Shown one piece after another: positions 1 to 12,600 of a stretch of DNA of 64,000 bases. Origin of the DNA: Streptomyces chrestomyceticus JCM 4735. Lineage in GTDB: Bacteria > Actinomycetota > Actinomycetes > Streptomycetales > Streptomycetaceae. The translations under genes and the position numbers were made by a program. The DNA lies in NCBI RefSeq assembly GCF_003865135.1, contig NZ_BHZC01000001.1:8370001-8434000 (forward strand). Direction: 5' to 3'. How positions within the stretch are numbered: position 1 is the first letter of the stretch; each line of letters begins with the position of its first letter. The notes under the pieces were generated by a model. That model did not search any database. It was not told where the DNA came from and was given only the letters and a program-made list of their open reading frames with translations.

Positions 1-3000
1 GCGGTGCAGATCCAGGTGGTGCTGGCGGGGTCGGATGCGGAGGGTCGGCGCAGCGTCGAGGTCTTCTCCCGGTCTGATGTGGCTGGTCAGTCGCAGGGGT
101 GGACGCAGCATGCGAGCGGTGTGCTGGCCCCTGCCGGTCCGGCGGCTGCGGCCGAGGGTGACTTCGTGGTGTGGCCGCCCCGTGACGCCACGACGGTGGA
201 CGTATCTGGCTTCTATCAGGCAGCGGGCGCGAACTCGTACGGTTACGGTCCGGCGTTCCAGGGGCTGCGGGCGGTGTGGCGGCGGGGCGAGGAGGTCTTC
301 GCTGAGGTGGCGCTGCCGGAGGAGGTGGCGGAGGACGCTGCTGCCTTCGGCCTGCATCCGGCGTTGCTGGATGCCGTACTGCATGCCAGTGCCTTGCTTG
401 AGGCTGAGGGTGAGGGTGAGCCGGGCGAGATTCGGTTGCCGTTTGCCTGGACGGGTGTGGAGCTGCACGCCAGTGGCGCGTCGATGCTGCGGGCCCGGTT
501 GCGTCGTGATGCGCAGGGCACGTTGACGGTGACGGCTGCCGACGCGGCCGGTCAGCCGGTCATTTCCGTGGCCTCGCTGATCACTCGCCCGGTGGACACC
601 GGCCAGCTCCGCACCGCCGACACCGGAATGGCCGATGCGCTGTTCGGCGTGGAATGGGCAGCGGTCACCACGGCCGAGGCGGCCTCCGGGGAGTGGGCGC
701 TGATCGGCGCTGACCGCTTCGATGTCGCCGGGAAACTGACGGCTGCCGGGACACCGGTGCGCTGTTTCCCCGGACTGGAGGAGCTGGCCGCTGCCGCAGC
801 GGGCCGGGAGATCGATCCCGCTTTCGTCCTGGTCTGTGCCGGTGGCGAAGGCCGGAACGGGGAAGACCCGGCGCGGGCTGCGGCCCGGGTGACTGGCGAG
901 ACCCTGGTTCTGGTGCAGGAGTGGCTGGGTGAGGAGCGGCTGGCGGAGAGCCGTCTGGTGGTTCTGACGCGTGGTGCGGTGGCGGTCTCGGCGGGTGAGG
1001 GTGTGGCCGATCTGCCGGCAGCAGCCCTGGCGGGCTTGGTGCGCTCGGCCCAGTCGGAGAACCCTGACCGGCTGCTCCTCGTCGACCTGCCGGTCACCGA
1101 CACCGCCGATGAGACTGAGGTTCTCCCCCTTGCCGTTGCCACCGGGGAGCCCGAGCTGGCACTCCGGAACGGCGCGGTGCATGCGCGACGGCTGGTGCGT
1201 CCCTCTGGGGAGCTGTCGGTTCCGGAGGGCCGGTGGCGGTTGGAGCCGGACGCGGGCGGTTCGCTGGAGGGGCTGTCGCTGCTGCCGGCGTCGGAGGCGG
1301 ACCAGCCCCTCGCGGCCGGACAGGTGCGGGTGGCGGTCCGGGCGACCGGCCTGAACTTCCGCGACGTACTGATCGCGCTGGGCATGTATCCGGGCGGTGG
1401 TGTGCTGGGCAGTGAGATCGCCGGAACGGTGCTCGAAGCCGGACCTGAGGTGGACCATTTCGCCCCGGGCGACCGGGTGATGGGGCTCGGCGAAGGCGGC
1501 TTCGGCCCGGTGGTTGTCACCGACGCCCGGCAATTGGTGCGCATACCGGACGGCTGGTCCTACGCCGAAGCCGCCTCCGTCCCCAGCGCGTTCATGACTG
1601 CCTGGTACGCGCTGGTGGAGTTGGCCGGGGCGAAGCCTGGGCAGCGGGTGCTGGTGCATGCCGCTACCGGTGGTGTCGGGATGGCGGCGGTGCAGATCGC
1701 CCGTTACCTGGGGCTGGAGGTCTTTGCGACCGCGAGTCCGGGCAAGTGGCCGGTGCTGGCGGCGATGGGTCTGGATGCGGAGCACGTCTCGTCCTCCCGT
1801 AATGCCGCATTCGAGGCGGACTTCCTGGCCGCCACGGATGGTGCCGGTGTGGACATCGTGGTCAATTCCCTGGCGGGTGAGCTGACCGATGCTTCGCTGC
1901 GGTTGCTGCCGCGAGGTGGGGCGTTCGTGGAGATGGGCCGTACCGACGTCCGCGACGCGCAAGCGGTGGCCGCAGAACAACCCGGCGTCATCTACCGCCC
2001 GTTCGAACTCAGTGAGGCGGGGCCGGCAGCACTGGGCACGATCCTGGAGCGGGTCGTCGCGCTGCTGTCCGCAGGCGAACTGCAACGGCTCCCGCTACGG
2101 GCCTGGGGCGTCCGGCAGGCGCGGGACGCGTTCCGGTTCATGCAGCAGGCTCGGCACACCGGCAAGATCGTCCTGACCCTGCCGTCGGACCTCGCCGAGA
2201 CCCGGCCGACCGGCCCGTCCGGCGTCGGGTCGGCGTTGATCACGGGTGGTACGGGCACGCTGGGTAGCTTGGTGGCCGGGCATCTGGTGGTGTCGGGGCG
2301 GGCGCAGCATGTGGTGCTGACCAGCCGTTCCGGGCCTGGTGCGGCTGGTGTCGCGGCGCTGGCTGCGCGGTTGGCGCAGGCAGGTGCTTCGGTAACGGTG
2401 GTTGCGTGTGACGCCGCCAACCGCCCGGAGCTGGCCGCTGTAGTGGCGGCGGTTCCGGCCGGGTATCCGTTGCGGACCGTGGTGCACACCGCGGGTGTCC
2501 TGGACGACGGTACGGTCGGTTCGCTGACCGCGCAGCGGGTGGCGGGGGTGCTGCGGCCGAAGGCGGACGGTGCCTGGAACCTCCACGAGCTGACCCAGGG
2601 ACTGGACCTGGACCACTTCGTCCTGTTCTCCTCCGCGGCAGCCACCTTCTCCAGCCCCGGCCAGGGCAACTACGTGGCGGCCAACGCCTTCCTGGACGCA
2701 CTGGCCGCGAAGCGGCGGGCGGCCGGACTGCCTGCCACCTCGCTGGCCTGGGGCATGTGGGCCGACGCCAGCGCGCTGACCGGGCAGCTCAGCGAGTCCG
2801 AACGGGCTCGCATCAGCCGCGGTGGCGTCATGGCGCTCAGCGCCGACGAGGGCCTGGCGTTGCTGGACCTGGCGCTGGCCCGGGACGAGGCGCTGCTGAT
2901 GCCGGCCAAGCTCGACCTTGCCGGGATGCGGGCGCAGAGCGCCGGCAGCACGGAGGTCCCGCCGCTGTTCCGGGCCTTGGTCTCGGCCGGTAGCGGGCGG

Positions 3001-3546
3001 CGCAGCGCTGCTGGGGCCGGTGACGCGGGTGCGGATTCGCTGCATCAGCGGTTGTCCGGGCTGTCCGGCCAGGAGCGGACCCGGTTGTTGACCGACCTGG
3101 TCCGTTCGCAAGCGGCGGCTGTCCTGGGGCACGCCTCGGCCGAGGCCGTCGAGGCGGGCCGGGCCTTCACCGACCTGGGCTTCGACTCCCTCACCGCCGT
3201 CGAACTGCGTAACCGGCTGAGCACCGCGACCGGGCTGCGGCTGCCCGCCACCCTGGTCTTCGACTACCCCAACACCCTCGAACTGGCCGCTTTCCTGCAG
3301 GAAAAGCTGCTGCCTCAGATTGTTGAACATGGCGAGCCGGACGCTGCGGAGGAGAAACTCCGGACGGCACTCGCGACCGTACCGCTGTCCAGGTTCCGGG
3401 AGGCCGGGCTGATGGAGGCGCTGCTGCGGCTCGCCGGCGTCCAGGACGACGCCCTGCTCGCCGAAGAGGGCGAACAGGGCGAGGACATCGACGAACTGGA
3501 CGCCGACAGCCTGATCCGTCTCGCCCTGGGCGGCGAGACGGAATGA
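1..3546 (+). CDS. Modular type I PKS, 3' part: DH(partial)-ER-KR-ACP and C-terminal docking segment
   Basis: This is the last 1181 codons of a modular polyketide synthase that entered from the left edge; its KS, AT and the front of the DH, including the HxxxGxxxxP motif, lie outside. The DH remainder (about residues 1-200) keeps GYGPAFQGL and HPALLDAVLH, with the DxxxH aspartate. The ER (about 415-730) has an intact nucleotide loop, HAATGGVGMAAVQ. The KR (about 742-930) has TGGTGTLG and the LDD motif of B-type ketoreductases, so full reduction of the beta-carbon is expected. The ACP (about 1020-1100) has [14 protein letters not shown]. The acidic, helical tail ending DADSLIRLALGG is a typical C-terminal docking segment and fits the coiled-coil start of the next gene, 79 bases downstream. 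The module is nearly identical to the first module of that gene over about 3.3 kb. The extender it uses cannot be read here. Confidence 0.95.
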   Translation, partial: AVQIQVVLAGSDAEGRRSVEVFSRSDVAGQSQGWTQHASGVLAPAGPAAAAEGDFVVWPPRDATTVDVSGFYQAAGANSYGYGPAFQGLRAVWRRGEEVFAEVALPEEVAEDAAAFGLHPALLDAVLHASALLEAEGEGEPGEIRLPFAWTGVELHASGASMLRARLRRDAQGTLTVTAADAAGQPVISVASLITRPVDTGQLRTADTGMADALFGVEWAAVTTAEAASGEWALIGADRFDVAGKLTAAGTPVRCFPGLEELAAAAAGREIDPAFVLVCAGGEGRNGEDPARAAARVTGETLVLVQEWLGEERLAESRLVVLTRGAVAVSAGEGVADLPAAALAGLVRSAQSENPDRLLLVDLPVTDTADETEVLPLAVATGEPELALRNGAVHARRLVRPSGELSVPEGRWRLEPDAGGSLEGLSLLPASEADQPLAAGQVRVAVRATGLNFRDVLIALGMYPGGGVLGSEIAGTVLEAGPEVDHFAPGDRVMGLGEGGFGPVVVTDARQLVRIPDGWSYAEAASVPSAFMTAWYALVELAGAKPGQRVLVHAATGGVGMAAVQIARYLGLEVFATASPGKWPVLAAMGLDAEHVSSSRNAAFEADFLAATDGAGVDIVVNSLAGELTDASLRLLPRGGAFVEMGRTDVRDAQAVAAEQPGVIYRPFELSEAGPAALGTILERVVALLSAGELQRLPLRAWGVRQARDAFRFMQQARHTGKIVLTLPSDLAETRPTGPSGVGSALITGGTGTLGSLVAGHLVVSGRAQHVVLTSRSGPGAAGVAALAARLAQAGASVTVVACDAANRPELAAVVAAVPAGYPLRTVVHTAGVLDDGTVGSLTAQRVAGVLRPKADGAWNLHELTQGLDLDHFVLFSSAAATFSSPGQGNYVAANAFLDALAAKRRAAGLPATSLAWGMWADASALTGQLSESERARISRGGVMALSADEGLALLDLALARDEALLMPAKLDLAGMRAQSAGSTEVPPLFRALVSAGSGRRSAAGAGDAGADSLHQRLSGLSGQERTRLLTDLVRSQAAAVLGHASAEAVEAGRAFTDLGFDSLTAVELRNRLSTATGLRLPATLVFDYPNTLELAAFLQEKLLPQIVEHGEPDAAEEKLRTALATVPLSRFREAGLMEALLRLAGVQDDALLAEEGEQGEDIDELDADSLIRLALGGETE

Positions 3547-3625
3547 CACCCCGGACGACGCCCGGAACGACGGTGCTGACGGTGCCGCGAACGGCGATGG
3601 TGATGCTCGATGCGTGGAGGCAGCG

Positions 3626-6600
3626 ATGACAGGACAGGCCGACAAGCTCCTTGAAGCGCTGCGTGCCTCCGTGAAGGAGACCGAGCGGCTGCGGCAGCAG
3701 AACCGGCAGCTCGTCTCGGCGGCCTCGGAACCGCTGGCGATCGTCGGTATGAGCTGCCGGTACCCGGGGGGTGTGACCACCCCGGAAGAGCTGTGGGAGC
3801 TGGTCTCCACCGGCGGGGACGCCATCGCCGGCGTCCCCGCGGACCGTGGCTGGGACACCGAGGACCTGCACGACCCCGGCCGGCCGGACAGCTCCTCGTC
3901 GGCCGAGGGCGGATTCCTGCGGGACGCGGCCGCCTTCGACGCGGACTTCTTCGGGATCAGCCCGCGCGAGGCGCTGGCCATGGACCCCCAGCAGCGGCTG
4001 CTGCTGGAGACCTCCTGGGAGGCGCTGGAGCGGGCCGGGGTGGCACCCGCCTCCCTCCGCGGCTCACAGACCGGTGTGTTCGTCGGCGTCGGTCCCTCCG
4101 ACTACGGCGCCAACCCCGCCCTGCACACCGACGACCTGCAGTGGCACCTGATCACCGGTGGCGCAACCAGCGTGATGTCCGGGCGCATCTCCTACCTGCT
4201 AGGCCTGCAGGGACCGGCGGTGTCGGTGGACACCGCCTGTTCCTCCTCACTGGTGGCGCTCCACCTGGCGGCGCAGGCCGTACGTGCGGGGGAGTGCTCG
4301 CTGGCGCTGGCCGGCGGGGCCACGGTGATGGCCTCGGCCATCGGGATCCGCGGGTTCTCCCGGCAGGACGGCCTGGCCGCAGACGGCCGCTGCAAGGCGT
4401 TTTCCGCCGACGCGGACGGTATGGGCATGGGCGAGGGCGCCGGCATGGTCGTGGTGGAGCGACTGTCCGACGCCCGCCGCAACGGGCACAAGGTGCTGGC
4501 GGTGCTGCGGGGCAGTGCGGTCAACCAGGACGGTGCGTCGAACGGTCTGACCGCGCCCAACGGGCCGTCGCAGCAGCGGGTGATCCGCGCTGCTCTGGCC
4601 GGTGCGCGTTTGACGGCGTCCGAGGTGGACGTGGTGGAGGCACACGGTACCGGTACGAAGCTGGGTGACCCGATCGAGGCCCAGGCGCTGCTGGCCACTT
4701 ACGGTCAGGAGCGCCCCGAGGGACGGCCGCTCTGGCTGGGCTCGGTGAAGTCCAACATCGGCCACGCCCAGCAGGCTGCCGGTGTGGCGGGTGTGATCAA
4801 GATGGTGCTGGCGCTCCAGCACGGTGAGCTGCCGCGCACCCTGCACGCGGACGAGCCCTCCCCGCACGTGGACTGGGCATCCGGCGAGGTGAAGCTGCTG
4901 ACCGAGCCGGTGCCGTGGCCCAGCGGGGACCGGGTGCGGCGGGCCGGCGTCTCCTCATTCGGCCTCAGTGGGACCAACGCGCACGTCATCTTGGAGGAGG
5001 CTCCTGCGGCGGAGGGTGTTGAAGCTGTTGGGGAGTCCGGGGAGCCGGTGCTTCCGGTGGTGGCTGGTGCCGGTGCGTGGGTGCTGTCTGGGCGGACTGC
5101 TGGGGCGTTGGCGGCGCAGGCGGGGCGGCTGGGTGAGTGGGTTTCGCTTCGTTCGGCGCTTCGGCCGGTTGATGTGGCGTGGTCGTTGGCGGCGACTCGT
5201 TCGGTTTTCGAGCATCGTGCGGTTGTGGTTGGCGGGGATCGGGAGCAGGTGCTGGCGGGGCTTGGGGGGCTGGCGTCGGGTGTTCCGGGTGGGGCGGTGG
5301 TGTCCGGTGTGGCTCGGTTGGGTGGTCGGCCGGTGTTTGCTTTTGCTGGTCAGGGTTCGCAGTGGGTGGGGATGGGGCGGGAGCTGGCGGGGGTTTCGCC
5401 GGTGTTCGCGGCGCGACTCGATGAGTGTGCTGCGGCGTTGGAGCCGTACGTTGACTGGTCGCTGACTGAGGTGTTGGCGGGTGCGGAGGGTGCTCCGGCG
5501 TTGGAGGCGGCGGATGTTGTCCAGCCTGCGTTGTGGGCGGTGATGGTTTCGCTGGCTGCTGTCTGGGAGGCGGCGGGTGTCGTCCCGGAGGCGGTGGTGG
5601 GTCACTCGCAGGGGGAGATTGCTGCGGCCACGGTCGCCGGGATGCTCTCGCTTGAAGACGGCGCGTGCGTGGTTGCGCTGCGGTCGCGTGCGTTGAAGGT
5701 GTTGGCGGGTGCGGGTGGGATGCTGTCGGTCAGTCGTCCGGCGTCGGAGGTTGAGGAGTGTCTGGTTCGGTTCGGGGAGCGGGTGTCTCTGGCGGCGGTC
5801 AACGGGCCGTCGGCGACGGTGGTGTCCGGTGAGCCGGAGGCGTTGGAGGAGCTGAGGGCGGAGTTCGAGGCGGAGGGTGCCCGGGCCCGTATGGTGGCGG
5901 TGGATTACGCCTCGCATTCGGCTCAGGTGGACCGGTTGGAGGAGGAGATCACTTCTGTCCTGGCCGGGATCTCCCCACGCCGGGGCCGCGTCCCGATGGT
6001 GTCCGCGATGACTGGCGAGACGCTGACGGGTGAGGAGTTGGACGCCGGTTACTGGTTCCGCAGCCTGCGGGCGACGGTGCATTACGACCGTGCCGTGCGC
6101 GTGCTGGCCGGTCAGGGTCATCAGGTGTTCGTCGAGGTGACACCGCATCCGGTGCTGGTCGGTGCCATGCACGACACCCTTCAGGACCTCGCTCAGGAAG
6201 CGGGCCCGGGAGTCATGCCAGCGGCTGTCTGCGGAACGCTTCGCCGCGATGAGGGCGGTGCGGATCGTCTGGTGGCGTCGCTGGCGGAGGCGTTCGTCAA
6301 TGGGGCGTCGGTGGACTGGCAGGCGGTGCTTCCCGCTGGGCAGCAGGTGGAGCTGCCGACGTACGCGTTCCAGCACGAGCGGTTCTGGCCGAAGGCGACC
6401 GCCATGGCTGCCGGTGGTGATCCGGTGTCGCTGGGCCTGGGTGCGGTGGGTCATCCGCTGTTGGGCGCGGCGGTTGAACTGGCGGCTGGCGAAGGTGTGG
6501 TGTGCACGGGCCGGTTGTCGGTGCGTACGCATCCCTGGCTGGCCGACCATGCCGTGGGCGGTGTGGTGTTGTTGCCCGGCACTGGCTTTGTGGAGCTGGC

Positions 6601-9600
6601 GGTGCGCGCGGGGGACCAGGCCGGCTGCGGGCTCCTGGAAGAACTGACGCTGCACGCCCCGCTGGTCTTCCCCGAGGACGGCGCTGCTGTCCAGGTCCAG
6701 GTGGTGCTGGCGGGGCCGGATGGAGAAGGCCGCCGTGCCGTGGAGGTCTTCTCTCGATCCGATGTAGCTGGTCAGTCGCAAGGATGGACGCAGCACGCCA
6801 GCGGTGTGTTGGCCCCTGCCGGTCCGGCGGCTGCGGCCGAGGATGACTTCGCGGTGTGGCCGCCCCGTAACGCCACCACGGTGAACGTCTCCGGCCTCTA
6901 CCAGTCCGCTGCCGAAGGCCCCTACGGTTACGGTCCGGCGTTCCAGGGGCTGCGGGCGGTGTGGCGCCGGGGCGAGGAGGTCTTCGCTGAGGTGGCGCTG
7001 CCGGAGGAGGTGGCTGAGGACGCTGCTGCCTTCGGCCTGCATCCGGCGTTGCTGGATGCCGTACTGCATGCCAGTGCCTTGCTTGAGGCTGAGGGTGAGG
7101 GTGAGCCGGGCGAGATCCGGTTGCCGTTCGCCTGGACGGGTGTGGAGCTGCACGCCAGTGGTGCGTCGGTGTTGCGCGCCCGGTTGCGCCGTGACGCGCA
7201 GGGCACGCTGACGGTGACGGCCGCCGATGCCGCAGGTCAGCCGGTGATTTCCGTGGCCTCGCTGATCACCCGTCCGGTGGACACCGGCCAGCTCGGCAGT
7301 GCCGGGTCGGCGGTTGCGGATGCCTTGTTCACCGTCGCCTGGATGCCGGTCAGCGGCGCCGAGTCTGTATCCCCGGTTGCCGGGGAGTGGGCGCTGATCG
7401 GCGCTGACCGCTTCGATGTCGCCGGGCGGCTGACGGCTGCCGGGACACCGGTGCGCTGTTTCCCCGGGCTGGAGGAGTTGGCCGCTGCCGCAGCGGGCCG
7501 GGAGATCGATCCCGCTTTCGTTCTGGTCTGTGCCGGTGGCGAAGGCCGGAGCGGGGAAGACCCGGCGCGGGCTGCGGCCCGGGTGACTGGCGAGACCCTG
7601 GTTCTGGTGCAGGAGTGGCTGGGTGAGGAGCGGCTGGCGGAGAGCCGTCTGGTGGTTCTGACGCGTGGTGCGGTGGCGGTCTCGGCCGGTGAGGGGGTGG
7701 CCGATCTGCCGGCAGCAGCCCTGGCGGGCCTGGTGCGCTCGGCCCAGTCCGAGAACCCCGACCGGCTGCTTCTCATCGACCTGCCGGCCACCGGCACTGC
7801 GGAGCAGGTCACCGAGCTGCCGGTTGCCGTTGCCACCGGGGCGCCGGAGCTGGCGCTCCGAAATGGCGCGGTGCACGCGCGACGACTGGTGCGTCCCTCT
7901 GGGGAGCTGTCGGTTCCGGAGGGCCGGTGGCGGCTGGAGCCGGACGCGGGCGGTTCGCTGGAGGGGTTGTCGTTGCTCCCGGCGCCGGAGGCGGACGAAC
8001 CGCTGGCGGTCGGGCAGGTCCGTATCGCCGTCGGTGCTGCCGGGCTGAACTTCCGCGACGTATTGATCGCGCTGGGCATGTATCCGGGCGGTGGTGTGCT
8101 GGGCAGCGAGATCGCCGGAACGGTGCTCGAAGCCGGGCCAGGGGTGGGCCACCTCGTCCCGGGCGACCGGGTGACCGGAATCGGTGAGGGCGGGTTCGGC
8201 CCGGTGGTTGTCACCGACGCCCGGCAGTTGGTGCGGATTCCGGACGGCTGGTCGTTCGCCGAGGCGGCCTCGGTGCCGACGGCGTTCATGACTGCTTGGT
8301 ACGCGTTGGCGGAGTTGGCCGGGGCGAAGCCTGGGCAGCGGGTGTTGGTGCATGCCGCTACCGGTGGGGTTGGTATGGCGGCGGTGCAGATCGCCCGTTA
8401 CCTGGGGCTGGAGGTCTTTGCGACTGCGAGTCCGGGTAAGTGGCCGGTGCTGGCGGCGATGGGTCTGGATGCGGAGCACGTCTCGTCCTCCCGTAGTGCC
8501 GGATTCGAGGGGGACTTCCTGGCCGCCACGGATGGTGCGGGTATGGACATCGTGGTGAACTCCCTGGCGGGTGAGCTGACCGATGCCTCGCTGCGGTTGC
8601 TGCCGCGAGGCGGGGCGTTCGTGGAGATGGGCCGTACCGACGTCCGCGACGCGCAAGCGGTGGCTGCGGACCGCCCCGGTGTCACCTACCGCTCGTTCGA
8701 CCTCGGCGAGGCAGGCCCTGAGGGGTTGGGCACCATGCTCAGCCGGATCGTGGAACTGCTGTCCGCCGGCGAACTGCAGCGGCTGCCGATGCGTGCCTGG
8801 GAGGTGCGCCGGGCGCGGGACGCGTTCCGGTTCATGCAGCAGGCCCGGCACACCGGCAAGATTGTCCTGACGATCCCCGCGCATTTCTCCGCAGCGCAGC
8901 AGCCGGAAGCGGCCCGGTCCGGTGCCCGTTCGGCGTTGATCACGGGTGGTACGGGCACGCTGGGTAGCTTGGTGGCCGGGCATCTGGTGGTGTCGGGGCG
9001 GGCGCAGCATGTGGTGCTGACCAGCCGTTCGGGGCCCGGTGCGGTTGGTGTCGCGGCGCTGGCCGCGCGGTTGGCGCAGGCGGGCACTTCGGTGCAGGTG
9101 ACGGCATGTGATGCCGCGGACCGCCCGGAGCTGGCTGCTGTAGTGGCGGCGGTCCCGGCCAGGTGTCCGTTGCGGACCGTGGTGCACACCGCGGGTGTGC
9201 TGGATGACGGTACGGTCGGTTCGCTGACCGCGCAGCGGGTGGCCGGGGTGCTGCGGCCGAAGGCGGACGGTGCCTGGAACCTCCACGAGCTGACCCGGGA
9301 CCTGGTTCCGGAGCTGGAGGACTTTGTACTGTTCTCGTCCTCGGCGGCGGCGTTCGGAGTGCCGGGGCAGGGCAATTATGTGGCGGCCAACGCCTTCCTG
9401 GACGCACTCGCTGCTGAGCGGCGGGCGTCGGGGCTTCCGGGTGTCTCGTTGGGATGGGGGCTGTGGGCCGAGGTGTCCGGGCTGACCGGGCAGTTGGCGG
9501 AGTCCGACCGGTCCCGAATGTCGCGTGGTGGTGCGTTGGCGCTCAGTGCCGACGAGGGCCTGGCGCTGCTGGACCTGTGTCTGGCCCGGGATGAGGCGCT

Positions 9601-12600
9601 GCTGGTGCCGTCCCGGCTGGACCTGGCCGGGCTGCGGGCCCAGGCAGCGCGCAGTGCGCAGGTCCCGCCGCTGTGGCGGGCTCTAGTCGGCGCCAGTAGC
9701 GGGCGGCGCAGCGCTGCCGGGGCCGGTGACGCGGGCGCGGACTCGCTGCATCAGCGGTTGTCCGGACTGTCCGGCCAGGAGCGGACCCGGCTGCTGACGG
9801 ATCTGGTCCGTACGCATGCGGCGGCTGTCCTGGGGCACGCATCGGCCGAAGCCGTCGAGGCGGGCCGGGCCTTCACCGACCTGGGCTTCGACTCGCTCAC
9901 CGCCGTCGAACTGCGTAACAGGCTCAGCGCCGCGACCGGGCTGCGGTTGCCCGCCACCCTGGTCTTCGACTACCCCAACCCGGCCGCGCTCGCCGGCCAC
10001 CTCAAGGCCCGGATCATCGGCGACGGTGACGGCGACGGGCAGGCCGTGAGCCCGCTGCCGACCGGTACGACGCAGCAGACCTCCGGGGAGCCGATCGCGA
10101 TCGTCGGCCTGGCCTGCCGGTTCCCCGGCGGGGTGAACGACCCCGAGGGGTTCTGGCGGCTGCTCGCCGATGGCACCGACGCGGTCTCCCGCTTCCCGGA
10201 CGACCGCGGCTGGGACGTGGAGGCGCTCTACGACCCGGACCCCGACAGTGTCGGCACCTCCTACACCAGGGAAGGCGGCTTCATCGGCGACGCCGGCGGG
10301 TTCGACGCGGACTTCTTCGGGATCAGCCCGCGTGAGGCGCTGGCCATGGATCCCCAGCAGCGACAGGTCCTGGAGACTTCCTGGGAGGCGCTGGAGCGGG
10401 CCGGCATCGACCCGTCCGCGTTGCGCGGCAGTCAGACCGGTGTCTTCGTCGGCGGTTTCGCCTCGGCCTACGGTATCGGCGTGGCGACCGGCGACGAGGG
10501 CGCGGAGGGGAATCTGACCACCGGCTTTGCCACCAGCGTGCTGTCCGGCCGGGTGTCCTACGCCCTCGGCCTGGAAGGCCCGGCCGTGACGGTGGACACG
10601 GCGTGCTCCTCGTCCCTGGTCGCGCTGCACCTGGCTTGCCAGGCGATCCGTGCGGGGGAGTGCTCGATGGCGCTCGCGGGCGGTTCCACGATCATCTCGA
10701 CCCCGGACGGGATCGTCGGTTTCAGCCGACAGCGCGGCCTGGCCGCGGACGGCCGTTGCAAGGCATTCTCGGCCGACGCGGACGGCATGGGCTTCGCCGA
10801 GGGCACCGGCGTCCTGGTCGTGGAACGCCTCTCGGATGCCCGCCGCAACGGGCACCCGGTGCTGGCGGTGGTACGGGGCAGTGCGGTCAACCAGGACGGT
10901 GCGTCGAACGGTCTGACCGCGCCCAACGGGCCGTCGCAGCAGCGGGTGATCCGCGCTGCCCTGGCTGGTGCGCATCTGACGGCGGCCGACGTGGATGTGG
11001 TGGAGGCGCACGGTACCGGTACGAAGCTGGGTGACCCCATCGAGGCGCAGGCGCTGCTGGCTACCTACGGTCAGGAGCGCCCCGAGGGACGGCCGCTGTG
11101 GCTGGGCTCGGTGAAGTCCAACATCGGTCACACTCAGGCCGCTGCGGGTGTCGCCGGTGTCATCAAGATGGTGCTCGCCCTCCAGCATGGTCAACTGCCG
11201 CGCACCCTGCACGCGGACGAGCCCTCCCCGCACATCGACTGGACCGAGGGAGAGGTGCGGCTGCTCACCGAACAGGTGCCGTGGCAGACGAACGACCGGC
11301 CGCGCATCGCCGGCATCTCCTCCTTCGGCATCAGCGGCACCAACGCCCATGTCCTCTTGGAGGAAGCCCCCGCCGAGGAACCCGCGCACGGTAACGGGGA
11401 CCCCGTCGACGCTGACACAGCGACTTCGGCATCGGTGCTCTCCATGGCCGGGGCGGACGCGGCTGCCGAGACGGTGAGCGCCTGGCTGGTGTCCGGCCGT
11501 TCGGCTGCGGGTCTGGCCGCGCAGGCGGACCGGCTGCGGGACTGGCTGACGGCTCGCCCGGAGCTGGGATCGGCCGATGTGGCCTGGTCGCTGGCAGCCA
11601 CCCGGTCGGTCTTCGAGCACCGTGCGGTAGTTGTGGGCTGGGATCGGGATCAGGCGCTGGCGGGGCTCGCGGGCCTGGCATCCGGCACGCCCTCGGGATC
11701 GCTGGTCGCGGGCACGGCCCGCCCGGACGCCCGCCCGGTGTTTGCCTTCGCCGGGCAGGGGTCGCAGTGGGTCGGGATGGGCCGGGAGCTGGCGCGTACC
11801 TCGCCGGTGTTCGCGGGTCGGCTGGCGGAGTGTGCTGCGGCGTTGGCGCCGTACGTTGACTGGTCGCTCAGCGATGTCCTGGCGGGCGCGGAGGGCGCTC
11901 CGGCGCTGGAGGCGGCCGATGTCGTCCAGCCCGCACTGTGGGCGGTGATGGTTTCGCTGGCCGCTGTCTGGGAGGCGGCTGGTGTCGCTCCGGATGCGGT
12001 GGTGGGGCATTCGCAAGGGGAGATCGCCGCTGCCACGGTCGCCGGGATGCTGTCGCTTCAGGACGGCGCCCGCGTGGTGGCGTTGCGGTCCCGTGCGCTG
12101 AAGGTTCTTGCGGGTGCCGGTGGCATGCTGTCGGTCAGCCGTCCGGCGGCTGAGGTCGAGGAACGCCTGGCCCGGTTCGGGGACCGGGTGTCCCTGGCGG
12201 CGGTCAACGGCCCGTCGGCCACCGTCATCTCGGGCGAACCGGCGGCTCTGGAGGAGCTGAAGTCCGAGTTCGAGGCGGCGGGCGCCCGCGCCCGCATGGT
12301 CGCGGTGGACTACGCCTCCCACTGTGCCCAGGTGGACCGGCTGGAAGAGGAGATCACCACCGTCCTGGCCGGAATGTCCCCGCGCCGGGGCCGCGTCCCG
12401 ATGGTCTCCGCGATGACCGGCGAAACCCTCACGGGCGAGGAGCTGGACGCCAGCTACTGGTTCCGCAGCCTGCGGGCGACGGTGCATTACGACCGTGCGG
12501 TGCGGGTGCTGGCGGGCCGTGGTCATCAGGTGTTCGTCGAGGTGACGCCGCATCCGGTGCTGATGGGGGCGATGAACGACACCTTGGAAGAGGTCGCCCA

